Notes under the pieces: generated by a model
Told to the model about the DNA's origin: nothing
Database searches by the model: none
The model's input: only the letters and a program-made list of their open reading frames with translations
Made by a program: the position numbers and the translations under genes
Source of the DNA: Prunella strophiata
Taxonomy: Eukaryota > Chordata > Aves > Passeriformes > Prunellidae
Direction: 5' to 3'
NCBI GenBank assembly: GCA_036583965.1
Contig: JAZBQD010000026.1
Location: forward strand, 62,001-126,000
Length of the DNA stretch: 64,000 nucleotides
Shown: piece by piece, positions 31,561-43,500 of the stretch
Layout of the letters: each line of letters opens with the position of its first letter
Position numbering within the stretch: position 1 is the stretch's first letter

Positions 31561-32012
31561 GTCATGATAGGAAAGATGTGAGCTAATGTCTTTACAAACA
31601 ATTCCAAGGGGGAGGGTATGGGTGTTAACGTCTTAGCAATGGGTCTTAATGTTTCTACCCACTTCTAGCCACAGGTTTGTTACAAAACCCGGACAGTTTG
31701 ACTCCTGAAACAGACAAATGCTTCCTCACAAGCCTGAGTTTCTGAACTTAGGGGGAAAATGACATGGTCAAGGGGGAGAATATGTGGTAGGCCGTTCGGG
31801 AAGGCTGTACCTTCCTAGTATCTCAGCCAATGGGGTAAGGAAGAGGGCAACCTGCGGCCAGGAGTTTAGGATAAAAAGAGGCTGCACTTTCTGAAACCTA
31901 GAGAGAGAATATCCCACAGGCTGATGTCCCAGTGGACTCTCTCCCTTTACTGGAATAAAGTTGCAGGACTCCTCTGTCTCCTTTACAGACATTGGCTTTT
32001 CATAGTGTGATC
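31560..32012 (+). mobile_element. LTR, plus orientation, upstream of HDAC8
   Basis: It has a TATA-like GGATAAAAAGAGGC at 31.87 kb, a poly(A) signal GGAATAAAG at 31.95 kb and then AGGACTCCTCTGTCTCC. The same blocks are found inverted at 3.89-4.1 kb. The element lies about 0.4 kb upstream of the HDAC8 promoter but is transcribed, if at all, away from it. Confidence 0.7.
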
Positions 32013-32014
32013 TT

Positions 32015-34503
32015 CCATACAGCCACATGTACAGAAGAGCTGCTGCCCCAAGAGACCACCTGGCTTTGAGGCCAAACCAACCTGGACATCAAAAAACACA
32101 AGCACACACACAGGAAAACATCTGGCTTTGGAGCCAGCCGTATCCACAGTGGAGTGGGTGACTTTTGCCTGGCAGCCACCCCTATGCTCACACACAGCCA
32201 ACCCAGGGTGCACCACAGGCTACATGGGCAGAGTGGAGTTGGCACATGGCATGGGCACTGTCACCCTGCCAGCTCAAGAGACAAGTTTGGCTGCTGTCCA
32301 TCACCCTCCCAGAAGGAGCTCAGGCTGTGACATCCAGCTGGCAGAAACCACATCTTCTGTGTTTCCTAGAATGGATGTGGCTTCTCAGACAGAGCTCCCA
32401 TGAAAACACACAGCCATCCAGGCCTCTGGGTGCAGGGACTGCCAGAGCCTTTCACTGGGAAGGATGGCAGTGGTGAGAAAAGCTATGTTCGGTGTGGCCA
32501 AGATCTGCCCACCCTCAGGGCTCAGCTATGAGAGGATGTAGAAAGATTAAGGGGCATAAGGGAGTCTGAGAAAGATTCGTAGAACCAGGCTCTGCCCTGC
32601 CAGGAGCAACTATCCCAGAATACACAGGTTCGAGGGGATACTGTATCCTCCCTTGCCAGGTGAAGGCAGTAACTTAAAGGAGTGGGTGGAGGTAAATCCC
32701 CTCCTTGCCCACTTTGCTTCCCCACATGCCTCTGTACAGCAGGTATGAAGCTCTCACGTGGAAGGCCAGGCAATAGACAATGTGGATGTTAGTCCATCTA
32801 CACCAGAGGCATTGCTATGACTGTGACACCCCCAGACCATGTCCACCTCTACAAGAAAGATGGATTACAGTTGTAGGTGACTCCTTTCTGAGGGTCCAGT
32901 GTGACACATGGACAGTCCTTTTATTGAAGTCTGCTGCCTCCCTGGGGCCCAGGTTAAGTACAGCACTAGGAAACTTCCCAGCCGGGTTCAGCTTCATACT
33001 GTCATCCACTGCTGCTCTTCCATGTGGGTGGCAATGAAACTGTAACACACAGTCCAAGGGCGATCAAAGGAAACTTCAGGGCCTGGGGATGGTTGGTAAG
33101 GGATTCTGGAACAGTTTCTTTCCTCTGTCTTTCCAGTTGTGAGCAGTGACATTGAAAGAGATGGACTCAGTCTGCTGAATATATGGCTTGGTGGCTGATG
33201 TGACTGTCACAATTTCAGGTTTTTTAACACTTTTTTTTTTAACAAGGCATGCTGCTGTTAGATGGGATCAACCTTTCCCAAGGGAAAAGAGGATCTTTGC
33301 TCAGAGCTTTGCTCACTGACAGCTGTAAACCAGTCTTGGAGGAGGACAAAAATGGTATCAGGCTGTCCTGTGACAAGCTGTGGGACATTGCAAGGTCAGA
33401 GGGTGCAAGTGAGGGTTCTTGGCCTGTTGCTCAATGTGCTGAGTGTACTGGAGCACACCTAAAGTCTTAGGGAGATGAACCAGGGAGCCAAAAGGGAACC
33501 CCACTTCCTCTGCCACTTTGTGGCATGTGTGCCTGATCCTCATCAGTCCAACTGCACTATCCTGAGTGGGGGCTGACCTGCAGGGTAGATTAGAGCAGGG
33601 ATCTGCTATGTCCCCACCCCTCTCTGTGCGAGATGGAGCAGAAGCCAGAGATGAGCATTAAAAGCATGGTTTTGATTGCACAGGTAACACCAAGTAGCCA
33701 GCTCAGAGCTGCTTCATAGGGCATGAGAACTCAGGAACCTGTGACTTGGCCACTAGCACCACTGCCAGGGATAGAGTAGATGGCACAGATGCCACTGGCA
33801 TGTCCCAGTCAGCCAGAAGCCCAGTACTAGCAGCTTGGAGGTAAAAGGGATCCTGGCTACCACAACCTCCCCAGCTCCACACACAGGACACCCAGCAGGG
33901 GATGATGGGCTGCCTGCTTCCAAGCAGCACAGCTGTGGCTGGGCCAGACCATATTGATTTTGGATGTGCTGGGAGAAAGGCTCAGGCACCATCCCCTATT
34001 CCTCTAGCAAAAGTTTTCCATCAGCAGCCAGAAGAGCAAGAGCCTCAGCCTGCACTAGCATAAATCCTGCAGATTTGGAATAAAAAACAGCACAGAAGAG
34101 GATAAAAACTGCAAACCTGCTGGAGGCAGGGAGAGTGCAAGCTGTAATGCTGAGCACACAGGTCTGGTCAGGGGAACCCTTTCCAACTCCCTCAAACAGA
34201 GGTCTTTCCAGGGGGGGGATGAATCAGGAGGAGTCATGCAGACAGGACCTTCTAGCACAAGCACACTTCAAAGCTCAGCCTTTCCCTTGCTTCACAGGCC
34301 ACACAGGCACAGGTCAGTTTAGGACACATGCCTCTTGAGTTCCTCAGAGGGCTGCTCACCCACGAAGAGGCCAGGGCTGGGAGGAGAGGTGGCCACGCAG
34401 ACTGCCCTGCGTGGGTTGCAAACTAAACTAGTGTGTTCATCTTTACAAGCTGTATGAAACAAGCATCCCAGAGCACCTGCAACCCAGTGAGGAACTGCAA
34501 GAG
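32015..34503 (-). other. PHKA1 3' untranslated region and HDAC8-PHKA1 spacer
   Basis: No exon was recognised between the PHKA1 stop codon and the LTR upstream of HDAC8. A minus-strand AATAAAA at 32920-32925 is one candidate end for PHKA1 mRNA. A T-run at 33.23 kb is the only low-complexity feature. Confidence 0.4.
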
Positions 34504-37500
34504 CTACTGCATGGAACAGCCATCTGTGGGCAGAAAGTCGTACACATACAAGGCCACCGACTTGGACAGGTAGGTCATGGTGCCAAACCGGCCGCTCGGT
34601 GCACTGTCATACAGCAGGCTGCAGATGCCTGTCGAAGGATCCCTCTCCAGCATGTGCTCATCAGCACCCAGGGCTTTCTGGATTTTGGACAGGGAAGCAG
34701 AAAACCAGGATTAGGAAAAAAGGCAATCCCATTATCAGCTTCCACCCCAAGCATTCTCTGTTGCACTCAGTGTGACACATTGATGATGAGCAGTGGGAGG
34801 AAGACACTACAGCTTTGCTATGCCCCATGAACACAACAGGGACAACAGGCAGGGCTCTCCAAGGGTGAGCCCTGTACAGGTATGGGGAATGTAGCCAGCA
34901 GCCCTGGGTGAGGCCTGCTCCTACCTGCTCCTCATAGAAGAGGTCATTGGCTATGTGCAAGATTTTTTCCACAGCTATGATGCCACCAATGGTGTGCACC
35001 TCCATGTCCACCAGCATGGTGAGCACTAAAATAGCTTCCACCAGCAGCTGCCTGTACTCTGGCTGAGGCACACGGTTGAGGACAGACTCCACATGCACAG
35101 CAAACTTCATTTCCCCTGGGGTCATCTGTGAGGAGGTAGAAAGAAGTGTACCTAAAGCACTGTATCACCTGCTCAATTCCTGAGCTATGCTGGGCAATCA
35201 CCCAGGGTAACCAGCACACAACAACCCATGTGCCCCATTCTCCATTCACATCAACCTCCTACCTCTCTGGTTGTTGAGGAGGGAAGAACAAAGCCCTCCA
35301 CAGAGAGACCATGGCACTGCAGAATAAGAAGGAGAGATGATGGTTATGGCTTGGAGAAGCATGCTAAGATACATAGGTCCAGCCCATGAACTTGCTCCCA
35401 TTTGAGCACTGGTGCATGCTGCCCATACACCCCAGCTCCGCTCCTGACTCCATACAGCATCACTCCTTTCCCCTCAGTTCAGGGTCAGCCAGAGCCCCCT
35501 GCATGGGGCTCTGCTCCCTGGCTCACCATGCTGAGGATTGGCTGTGCGCAGAGCACCTTCAACTGTGGCTCTAGCCATGCACTTGTCTGCTTGATGCATG
35601 AAGCACCTGAGCAGCTCCCCTCTGCAAGGTACAGGCTGAGGCAGGTCCTGCAAGACTACAAGGCAAGTGCACGTCTTCTACAGCTTTCCAAGGTCAGCTG
35701 CAGGCCTTGTCTAAGAAGCATATATCTACACAACATCAGGGACCAGCCCTGAGTGCCTAAGTCCCCCTGGCAAGGCTGGCGCCTGGGACCAGAGGCTCAC
35801 ATGCATGGAGAGGCATCAGCTGATGTCTAACTCACCTTCTGCAGGACCTTCCAGACCTTCTGGTAGAAGCCCACAGGGACACGGTTAAGGGCCCCATCCA
35901 GCCGGCGCCTCCGCTGCCACTGGCCCTGCCGGCTGTCCGTACTGCCCTGGTCTTCTAGCATGCTTGAAAATGAGTCCTTGCCCAGCAGCTCTGTGTGCCC
36001 AGCCGACTGGGCAGACAAAACAAGAACCACAGAGACTGCTGCAAAGTTAAATATCCCACAAGAACGCAGCCTACTGCTGCCCAAGAGTTTGTGGTTCTCC
36101 AGCCTCATTCCCAAGACAGAGCTGCTATCCCACCCCCTGCCCCCAGCAGAGCCCCAGCTCCCCATAGCACCCCCCAGAGCACAGCTCCTTCCTGCAACCA
36201 CAAGCAAGACAGACCCCATGTGTGCAGCCAACAAACACAGGTTACCAGAGAGGACCTGAGGGCGGCGTCCCCAGACTGCAAACTGAGGGGCTGAAGGAGA
36301 AAGGGAGAGATGGAAATGAGACCATGCCAGAGGAGGGCAGCAGTCACAGCAAACAGAGCAGCAGCAGCACAGATCAGGGTCAGGTCACAGGGCAGTTATC
36401 CCAGGGCCAGGGTTGGCTGGAGACAAAAGGGAGTTTTGAAAGGAAAGCTGCAGAGGGCTGCACATGCCAGGGCTGCAGCAGTAGTGGGTTTGCGCTGGCC
36501 TGCACACAGGAATAGGACTGCTACTGCTCTGCTGGCTTGCTGGTATGGGCAGGGATTTAGTCTTGAGCAGACAGAAGGACCAGTAGGAAGGTCACTGCCC
36601 ACAGACAACCCTCTGTGATGTCAGGTTTCACACTGCAGCAAGTTGGCTCTAACTCTGCTGCACCAGCCTGAGCCCAGCAAGGCCCATCACCTCTTTGATG
36701 ACAAGACACATTCTAGAGCTCAGGACTCCTTCTGGACATAGGCACAAGAGGAGGTCCTTGGCATTTGTAGCTGACCAGAGGCCTCCTTCCCCAGAGAAGA
36801 AATAGCTGGGGAGACTGCAGGCAAGATCCAGTGAACTGTCCAGCAGAGTCACTACTGGTCATGGCACTGGCAGCATCATGCCACACTGCTCAGCAGATTT
36901 TGTGGGTATAATGGAATGTATTTGAGCACAGCTCCCAGCTGGCTATAATGGCATCTGTTTAGATGGGAAACTAACTCATTGTTGCAGCAGCTGAGGGAAG
37001 CTCATTGACTTGTGCATGCAGGGAAGCTGCCCTGGTGCATGGCATGAGGGGCAAAAGCTTAGGCTGCAGAACCAGGGAGGCTTCACCTTACTCCCAGGCA
37101 GAGACTGCCTACGTTTATCCAACTGCTGCAAGAGAAGAACAAAATGAAGGTTCTGCTGTTGGAAGATGCCCACCAAGATGCTAGCCACACCTGTGACACC
37201 ACATGGTCCTCCCCACCCCTGCACCTTCTCAAGCACCCCTGTGCTCCCAACTGAATTGCCAGAGCAACCCATACCCACTACCAGTTTCACCCCAACTTTC
37301 CCCCCAGGGCAGGACTGGAGACAAAATTAGCTCCTGGAAGCATCTGTGTCTCCCACTCTTCTATCAGTTCTGTCTGGTTTGTAGCTGGTTTTCACTCAGG
37401 TCTTGACCTGTCGTGAGTGGCCTGCACCGCCTGCTCTCACCTGTTTGATTTCACTTTTCAGCCTGACGAGGCCCGTGCGCTCGGGCCTGGTGGTCCCGAC

Positions 37501-40500
37501 AGCTCCCATGTCACAGATGGAGACAGCAGTGGTGAGCGACGAGTCCACTGAACGCACTGGTGGGGAAGAGAGGTCTAGAGTGGGCAACATCGTTCAAGGC
37601 ATGGCCATCCCTCATCGCTGCCCAGGCACTGGTACCTCTGCATGACCTTGCCCCCTAGCATGATAGCATCACAGACCCATGAGCACAGTACAGAACTGCT
37701 TCAATTCAAACCCAACCAGGTCAAGAGTAAAGCTCAAATAGCCATAAGATTTGGGCTTGATCCCAGAAATCACTCAGCACCATCCTTATGAAGAGCAGAG
37801 CTTCCTGCTGGACCCCTCCAGTACTGAAGCATCTGTGCTGAACATAGGGGAGAACAGGGACACTGCTCAGAGGTAGGAACACATAGATCTGGCAATGCTG
37901 TGCACTCAGCTTTGCCCCGAGATACTCTCTGCTGGGACTCACCACTCCTTTCCACCCCAAACTCCTTGCCAGAGAGGATGTGGTAGAGGAGACTCTTCAT
38001 GTCTGATGGGCTGAGATTCATCAGGTTCTCCGTGGCTTCTCCAGCTGAAAAGAAGAGAACTGTGATTTTGTAGCCTGCCTCATAGTCCTCCTAGGACATT
38101 TCTACCCTGCATGCCATTCTGTGAGCAGAGAGAGAGCTGGTACAGGAGCTCATCTGGCAAGGACATACAATAGCTCCAGGTGTTGCCTATAACATGGACT
38201 CTTCCCATGGCCAGCCCAACACATGCTGGGATGGAGACTGCAGTGCAATCACTTGTTTGTGCTGCTCAAGAACATGTTCAGCTGCAGACACTGGCAGTTC
38301 CATGCAGCTCGTCCTAGCCTGAGCTGCCTACTTTTAACAGTACTCCTTTCTGGCTGACAGAGCCCCAAGCATCACAGCACCTACCCCAGCTAGAGTGCTG
38401 TCTCTGCCACATGTACCTGAACAACGCAGGGAGTGTGCCAGCTCTGTTGCCATCACCTGGATGATGAGCCCAATGCGGATGCGGAACATCTCAGCAAACA
38501 GTGCAGGCTGTGTGCGTATGTACATGGCCAAGTACACCATGATCTCCTAGAGGGGCAAAGATCACCTCACTGCTCTCACCAGGGCAGACACCCAGCTGTA
38601 GGCTCCCCTGACACCCCAGCCCCTCACCTGGGTGAGGATAGACACACTGAGGTTCTTCTCACTGGCTTCATCAATAAGGTGAACGAGTTCCTCATAGGGG
38701 ATCGGGCTAGAGCGTGGAAAAACAGCAGAGCAGGTGAGAGACAGCAGAGCAAACCCTGCATACCCCCAGTCTGTACAGCCCCAAGAGGAGAGATATAGGC
38801 TGGGGTCAGCCACCCAGGGCCACTCCTGCCCATGGACCCCAGAGCAGCAGGCTCAGATCCAGACCCAGCCCAGCATGCTTGGGGAGAGAGAGGTGCCACA
38901 CTCACGTGGAAATTGTCTTCTCACGTGGCTCTGGGGGCAGCCCCACTGTCAAGTGTTTCTGGTGAGACAGGAGGTCAGTACAGGCCTGGGGACAGAAAGG
39001 CAGCCACTGTCAACAGCTGAGGGTTTGGGGGCTCAGCACACGGCAGAGGGAGACAGAGCTAATGCAGCCATGGTTCACTCTGCTCCCTCCTCCCTGATAG
39101 ACCTCAGCCTATTAAAGGCTGGCTGTACAGCTGTTACCTCATCCAGAGCTTCAACCTTCTTCTTGAGGATGCCAGAGATGTAGCGGATCAGGGCCCACTG
39201 GCGTGTCTCCCCCACCCGCACATACAGCTCAGTGAGCAGCTCCTTGATGGTGGGGCCAGGCTCACTATCAAGCCCTGTGTGCCACTCGGGTCCCCTGTGA
39301 AGGTGAAGGAGGTGCTGCGTTATGTCCAGCAATTTGTGTGTTGCAGCTCCCTGGCAGGCCTCCTGGGCTGTGGCAAACCCCTCTATGTACAGTGAGCCCT
39401 CAGGACACAGAGATCATCCTACTTGAGGATGTGGAGCATGTAAAGGATGTCTGCTTGCTCCTGCAGTGTGGGGCAGATGCGCAGCTGGTTCACCAGTGCC
39501 TTGCAGTCCACGTTGCCGTCCTCATCACGTGGCAAATTCATCTCTGCATAGAGTGCATGGCTCTGGGGGAAGAGAGACCCATGCTGATGATTAGCACCAC
39601 CAGCACCATGCACCAAATGGACCCATGCATATTCTCCCTCATCAAACAACAGGACCTCCCCTTGCAATCCTGCAAGGATACTCTGGCTATAGCTGAAAGG
39701 ATAGCTCAGTCTGGGAGAGACAGAACTCACCTTGCCATCTGAGTCATGCTGGTGGAGCGAACTCAGAAGCTTGACAGACTGCTGCGATGCCTGGAAGATT
39801 TTGCTGGGGACATACATCCCAACATCTAAAAAAAACCCCACAGGTTGGCAGAGACACAATCAACCCCAATCACCACTACTGTACCCCAAGCTACCTCAGA
39901 CACTGACACTGCTCCCCCAGCAGTCCTTGCAGAGAAGTTGGCTATGGGAGAAGCAGCCCCTGTCCACCCATTCAGAGGGACAGTGCAGGGAGCTGCCATC
40001 CTTTATTGAGTTTTCATGGGGCTGCCCAGGCACCACCTCCAAGACATTCCATGGCCAGGACTAACATGATGGACATAAAGTGCCTTGGCCCAGGTAAAGG
40101 CTTAGTTTCTCTGCAATCCATGGGAACTCTAGCATCATACAGCTGTGAAAGCTCTCAAAGCACTTCAACCTCACCCCTGGGCTCAAGGGAAGATGTGGAG
40201 GGTGGTGGAGTTACTCTGGACATGCAGGTCCTTGGCCTTGGATGCCAGGGACATGAGGTCACGGGTGGTGTGGACGGCAGCCCTGAAGCGGCTCAGCCCT
40301 CCCCGCTGGGTGGTCGGAGGCAGGTTTGACTGGGGAGTTGTGCGCTGCAGCAGGTGATCCAGATACTGAGCAACCTCATCGTCGGTGTCCTCTGGAAGGG
40401 AAGGCAGCAGAGCAGTTCAGCCACTTTGATTCATGGCACCCAAAGGCCCAGAGAGCACCCTCCTGTGCCTCAGCAGGGACAAAGCTTTACTGGCTGCACA

Positions 40501-43500
40501 AAGTGACAATGTAGGGCCAGTGCTGGCAGCCACGTAGACTAATGGACAGTGCCAGCAGCCAGGCACACAGAGTATCCCTGTTCCTGCATGACTCCTGCTG
40601 GGACACCGCCTGACCCAAACTGAGGCTCCCTCCATGTCCCACATTGACAAAGGAAGCAACAGGGCTGCAGCATGTCTCTGATCGAAGTCTGTGCAAGGAT
40701 AGGAATGTCCCACTCAAACCCTGCGGGAAAACCCTCACACTCCTTCTCTCCAGGGAAGAAGTGGGGAGGTACAGCCAGAGGCAGCTTGTCCAAGCAGAGA
40801 CCACTTACAAGCACCCCAGCACAGCAAGGGCATCTTCCAAGCAGGACTCCAGCAAGGGAGCAAGGCAAGGAGGGTTTTGCAACAGTTATTTGTAAGTTTG
40901 AGTTACAGGAAGAGTTATGGTTCCTTGCTCTTTGCCCAGCTTCAAGCAGCTCCCAATACCACATCAGGATCACCAGAGGCACCATGCACTAACAGCAGCA
41001 TGGAAGACGGTGCTCAGAGGCCAGGTCTCTGCTCAGTCAGGAGACAAAAGTGAGGGGATGCCCCTGGGGTGGAACTGCCCCAGATAAAACACAGATGTCA
41101 ATGCACTAACAGTGGGCCAGGGCAAAGCTATGCTGCTCTCCAGCTGGCAAACTCAGAGGTGTGTTGGCCCCAGGAGATGAGCTGCTGACTGCACCTGAAG
41201 CAGCATGGCATCCCCTTTCTACCCCTCAACAGAATGCCTTTGGACAGTGCCTGAATGATAGGCTGGAAAAATCATCTAAGCACCACCCTTGAGAACATTC
41301 ACCTGGCTGCAGCATCTGACCACAGGAAAACTTTAAAATTTAGCATCTTTGAGGTGCTGTTGAAAGGCCAGGTAGATCCTCTCACTGGAGCTGGGAGGTG
41401 AAGCAGACACCTTAGACAAACTCTGATGCAGCCTGTAGGGAGGCTGCAGATGAAGTGAGAGAAGGGCAAGAAAAATGAGCATTTAGAGTCCCAGCAGTGC
41501 ATTCACTGGCTACAGGAGCTGCAGAGGTAAAACAGATAGTGGGAAGGCTGATGATGACCAGTGCTAGGTCACACAGGAGCTGTCCCTAGGCCTGCTTGCA
41601 AGGGGAACAGCAAAACTTGCACCCTGCCATGGTCCCAGCACAAGGGGGGGATCCTTTATGCTGTGATGGGCCAAAGCATTCTCAGGTACTCTCTATACAG
41701 CAGTAAGGCTTCAATTTGGCACTCACTGGAGCAGCTCTGCCCAGGGGAGGGGCAAAGGCTTTGGGAAAAAACAGAGATTAACTGGGGATGTGGTGTCTCT
41801 TCCCCACCACCTTGGTCACTGTGTTATCACCTTCTGCACTACCATTTATGCATCAAAGACCCTCAGCCACATCTGCCAACCTGAAGCAGGCTGCGAACCC
41901 TTTATCTCTTCTCCACAGAGCAGCGTATGAAGGTCAGAGCTGCTCATTTCAGACAAGGTTGACAGAGAGCCAGACGGGAACATGGTGAAAACCCAAGCAC
42001 ATGAAGAACACAGTGGTGTATGCTGGCAGGGAGGTTGGGTGTTATGGTTTTAAGGGAGAGTTAGGCATTTGCCACCCCGCAGCAGTGACTGGCCTGCTGT
42101 CCCTTACCATCCTCTGCTACCTGCAAGCCATGCAGCCACTCCTAGGTAGGTATCTAGCTTCTCAAAGCTGTCACTGCTGAGCCTGTAACTCATGGCAAAG
42201 ACCTTACCCTCTGGCCCAGGGTCCATAAAGCTGAGGTGCGTTCGGCATGATGTTGTCAGGAACTCCGACAATTTACCAGTCTGAATTCTGGGCAAGAGAT
42301 AGGAAGGTCACATGGAGAGGAAAGGGGAGATGATACCCTTGGCTTTACCTCCTGGCTCCTACCCTTTGATGGGGAGAGATGTTCAGCAGAAGCATACACA
42401 CACTGGTGTCTACTTTAGCTGCCTGCAACTCTTTCAGCCGTGGGTGGGCATGGAAGGACTGCCCAAAAGCTGTTAGAGGAATCCTGAAGCCATGGGTTTG
42501 ATGACATGAAGAGCCATATCCTCTCTTTCATCTCCTCTGTTGGGATTGTAGCCCTAGGGCATGCTGATAGCCTAGCACACCCCAGTGTATCTTCCCCAGC
42601 TTGCTCCCCCACAGCCTATGCTCTGCCCAGCAGGTATCCTCATAACCAGGCTCTTGGAGGTCATGAGCTCTCTCCCTCCTGCACTGCAGGAAGCTGCACT
42701 CACCTTGCACCACCGAAATACCCATCCTGCAGCTTCTGCAGCATTGCCAGCACTGTGGGATGCACACTGCTGCTGGTTTCATCTGTGTGGAAGATGCATA
42801 GGCAGTCAGGCTCTCATGCTCAAACTCACTCCCAGAAAGTAACCCAGGACCAGGTGGGCATTCAGACACCCAAAGCACCATGGCCAGACCCTTACTCTGG
42901 GGTATGTGGTCAGGCTGTGGTAACAAAAGCACCACCCAAAAAGGGAAATTCTGGACTGTCCAGGCTGGATTCAAGGAAAACCATGCCAGGATGCACTCCA
43001 GGCTCCTCAGATTTCACCTTGGGCTGAAGCAGACAGTACCAGATAGCAGCACCTAACAGGCCCCTGCTCTGTCTCTGCCTTTCACATAAGGAAGCAGAGG
43101 AGTGGGGTGCTGTCGAGGGCAGGAGGCACCACAGCCAAAGGCACGCTCGAGAAATTAAGGGGATTTCAAGTACACAAGGAGAGACAGAAAGGCCTTAAAG
43201 CAGAGCAAAGTCACCTTCCTACACCAGGCTCATAGGGAAGCTGTGAGCTGCTGCAAGCAAACCAGTTCTACTCTGTGCCTTTGCTCCTTCTGGTTTACTG
43301 TTTTCCCCTCTCTGTTGACTAGGAAAGCCTTTAGCAGGTGCTCAGTCTTAGGGAAGAGTCAAGACACAGAAAGAGCACCAAGAACACTTCTATAGAGAAA
43401 TTGCGTTTTTGGTCTTGCTCCCAAAAGGCCTTCCCACAAGCCTATTTGCCTGGAGCCTGAATATTTCTGTTACAGCAAACAGCCCTTGAGCTGCAGGTAC

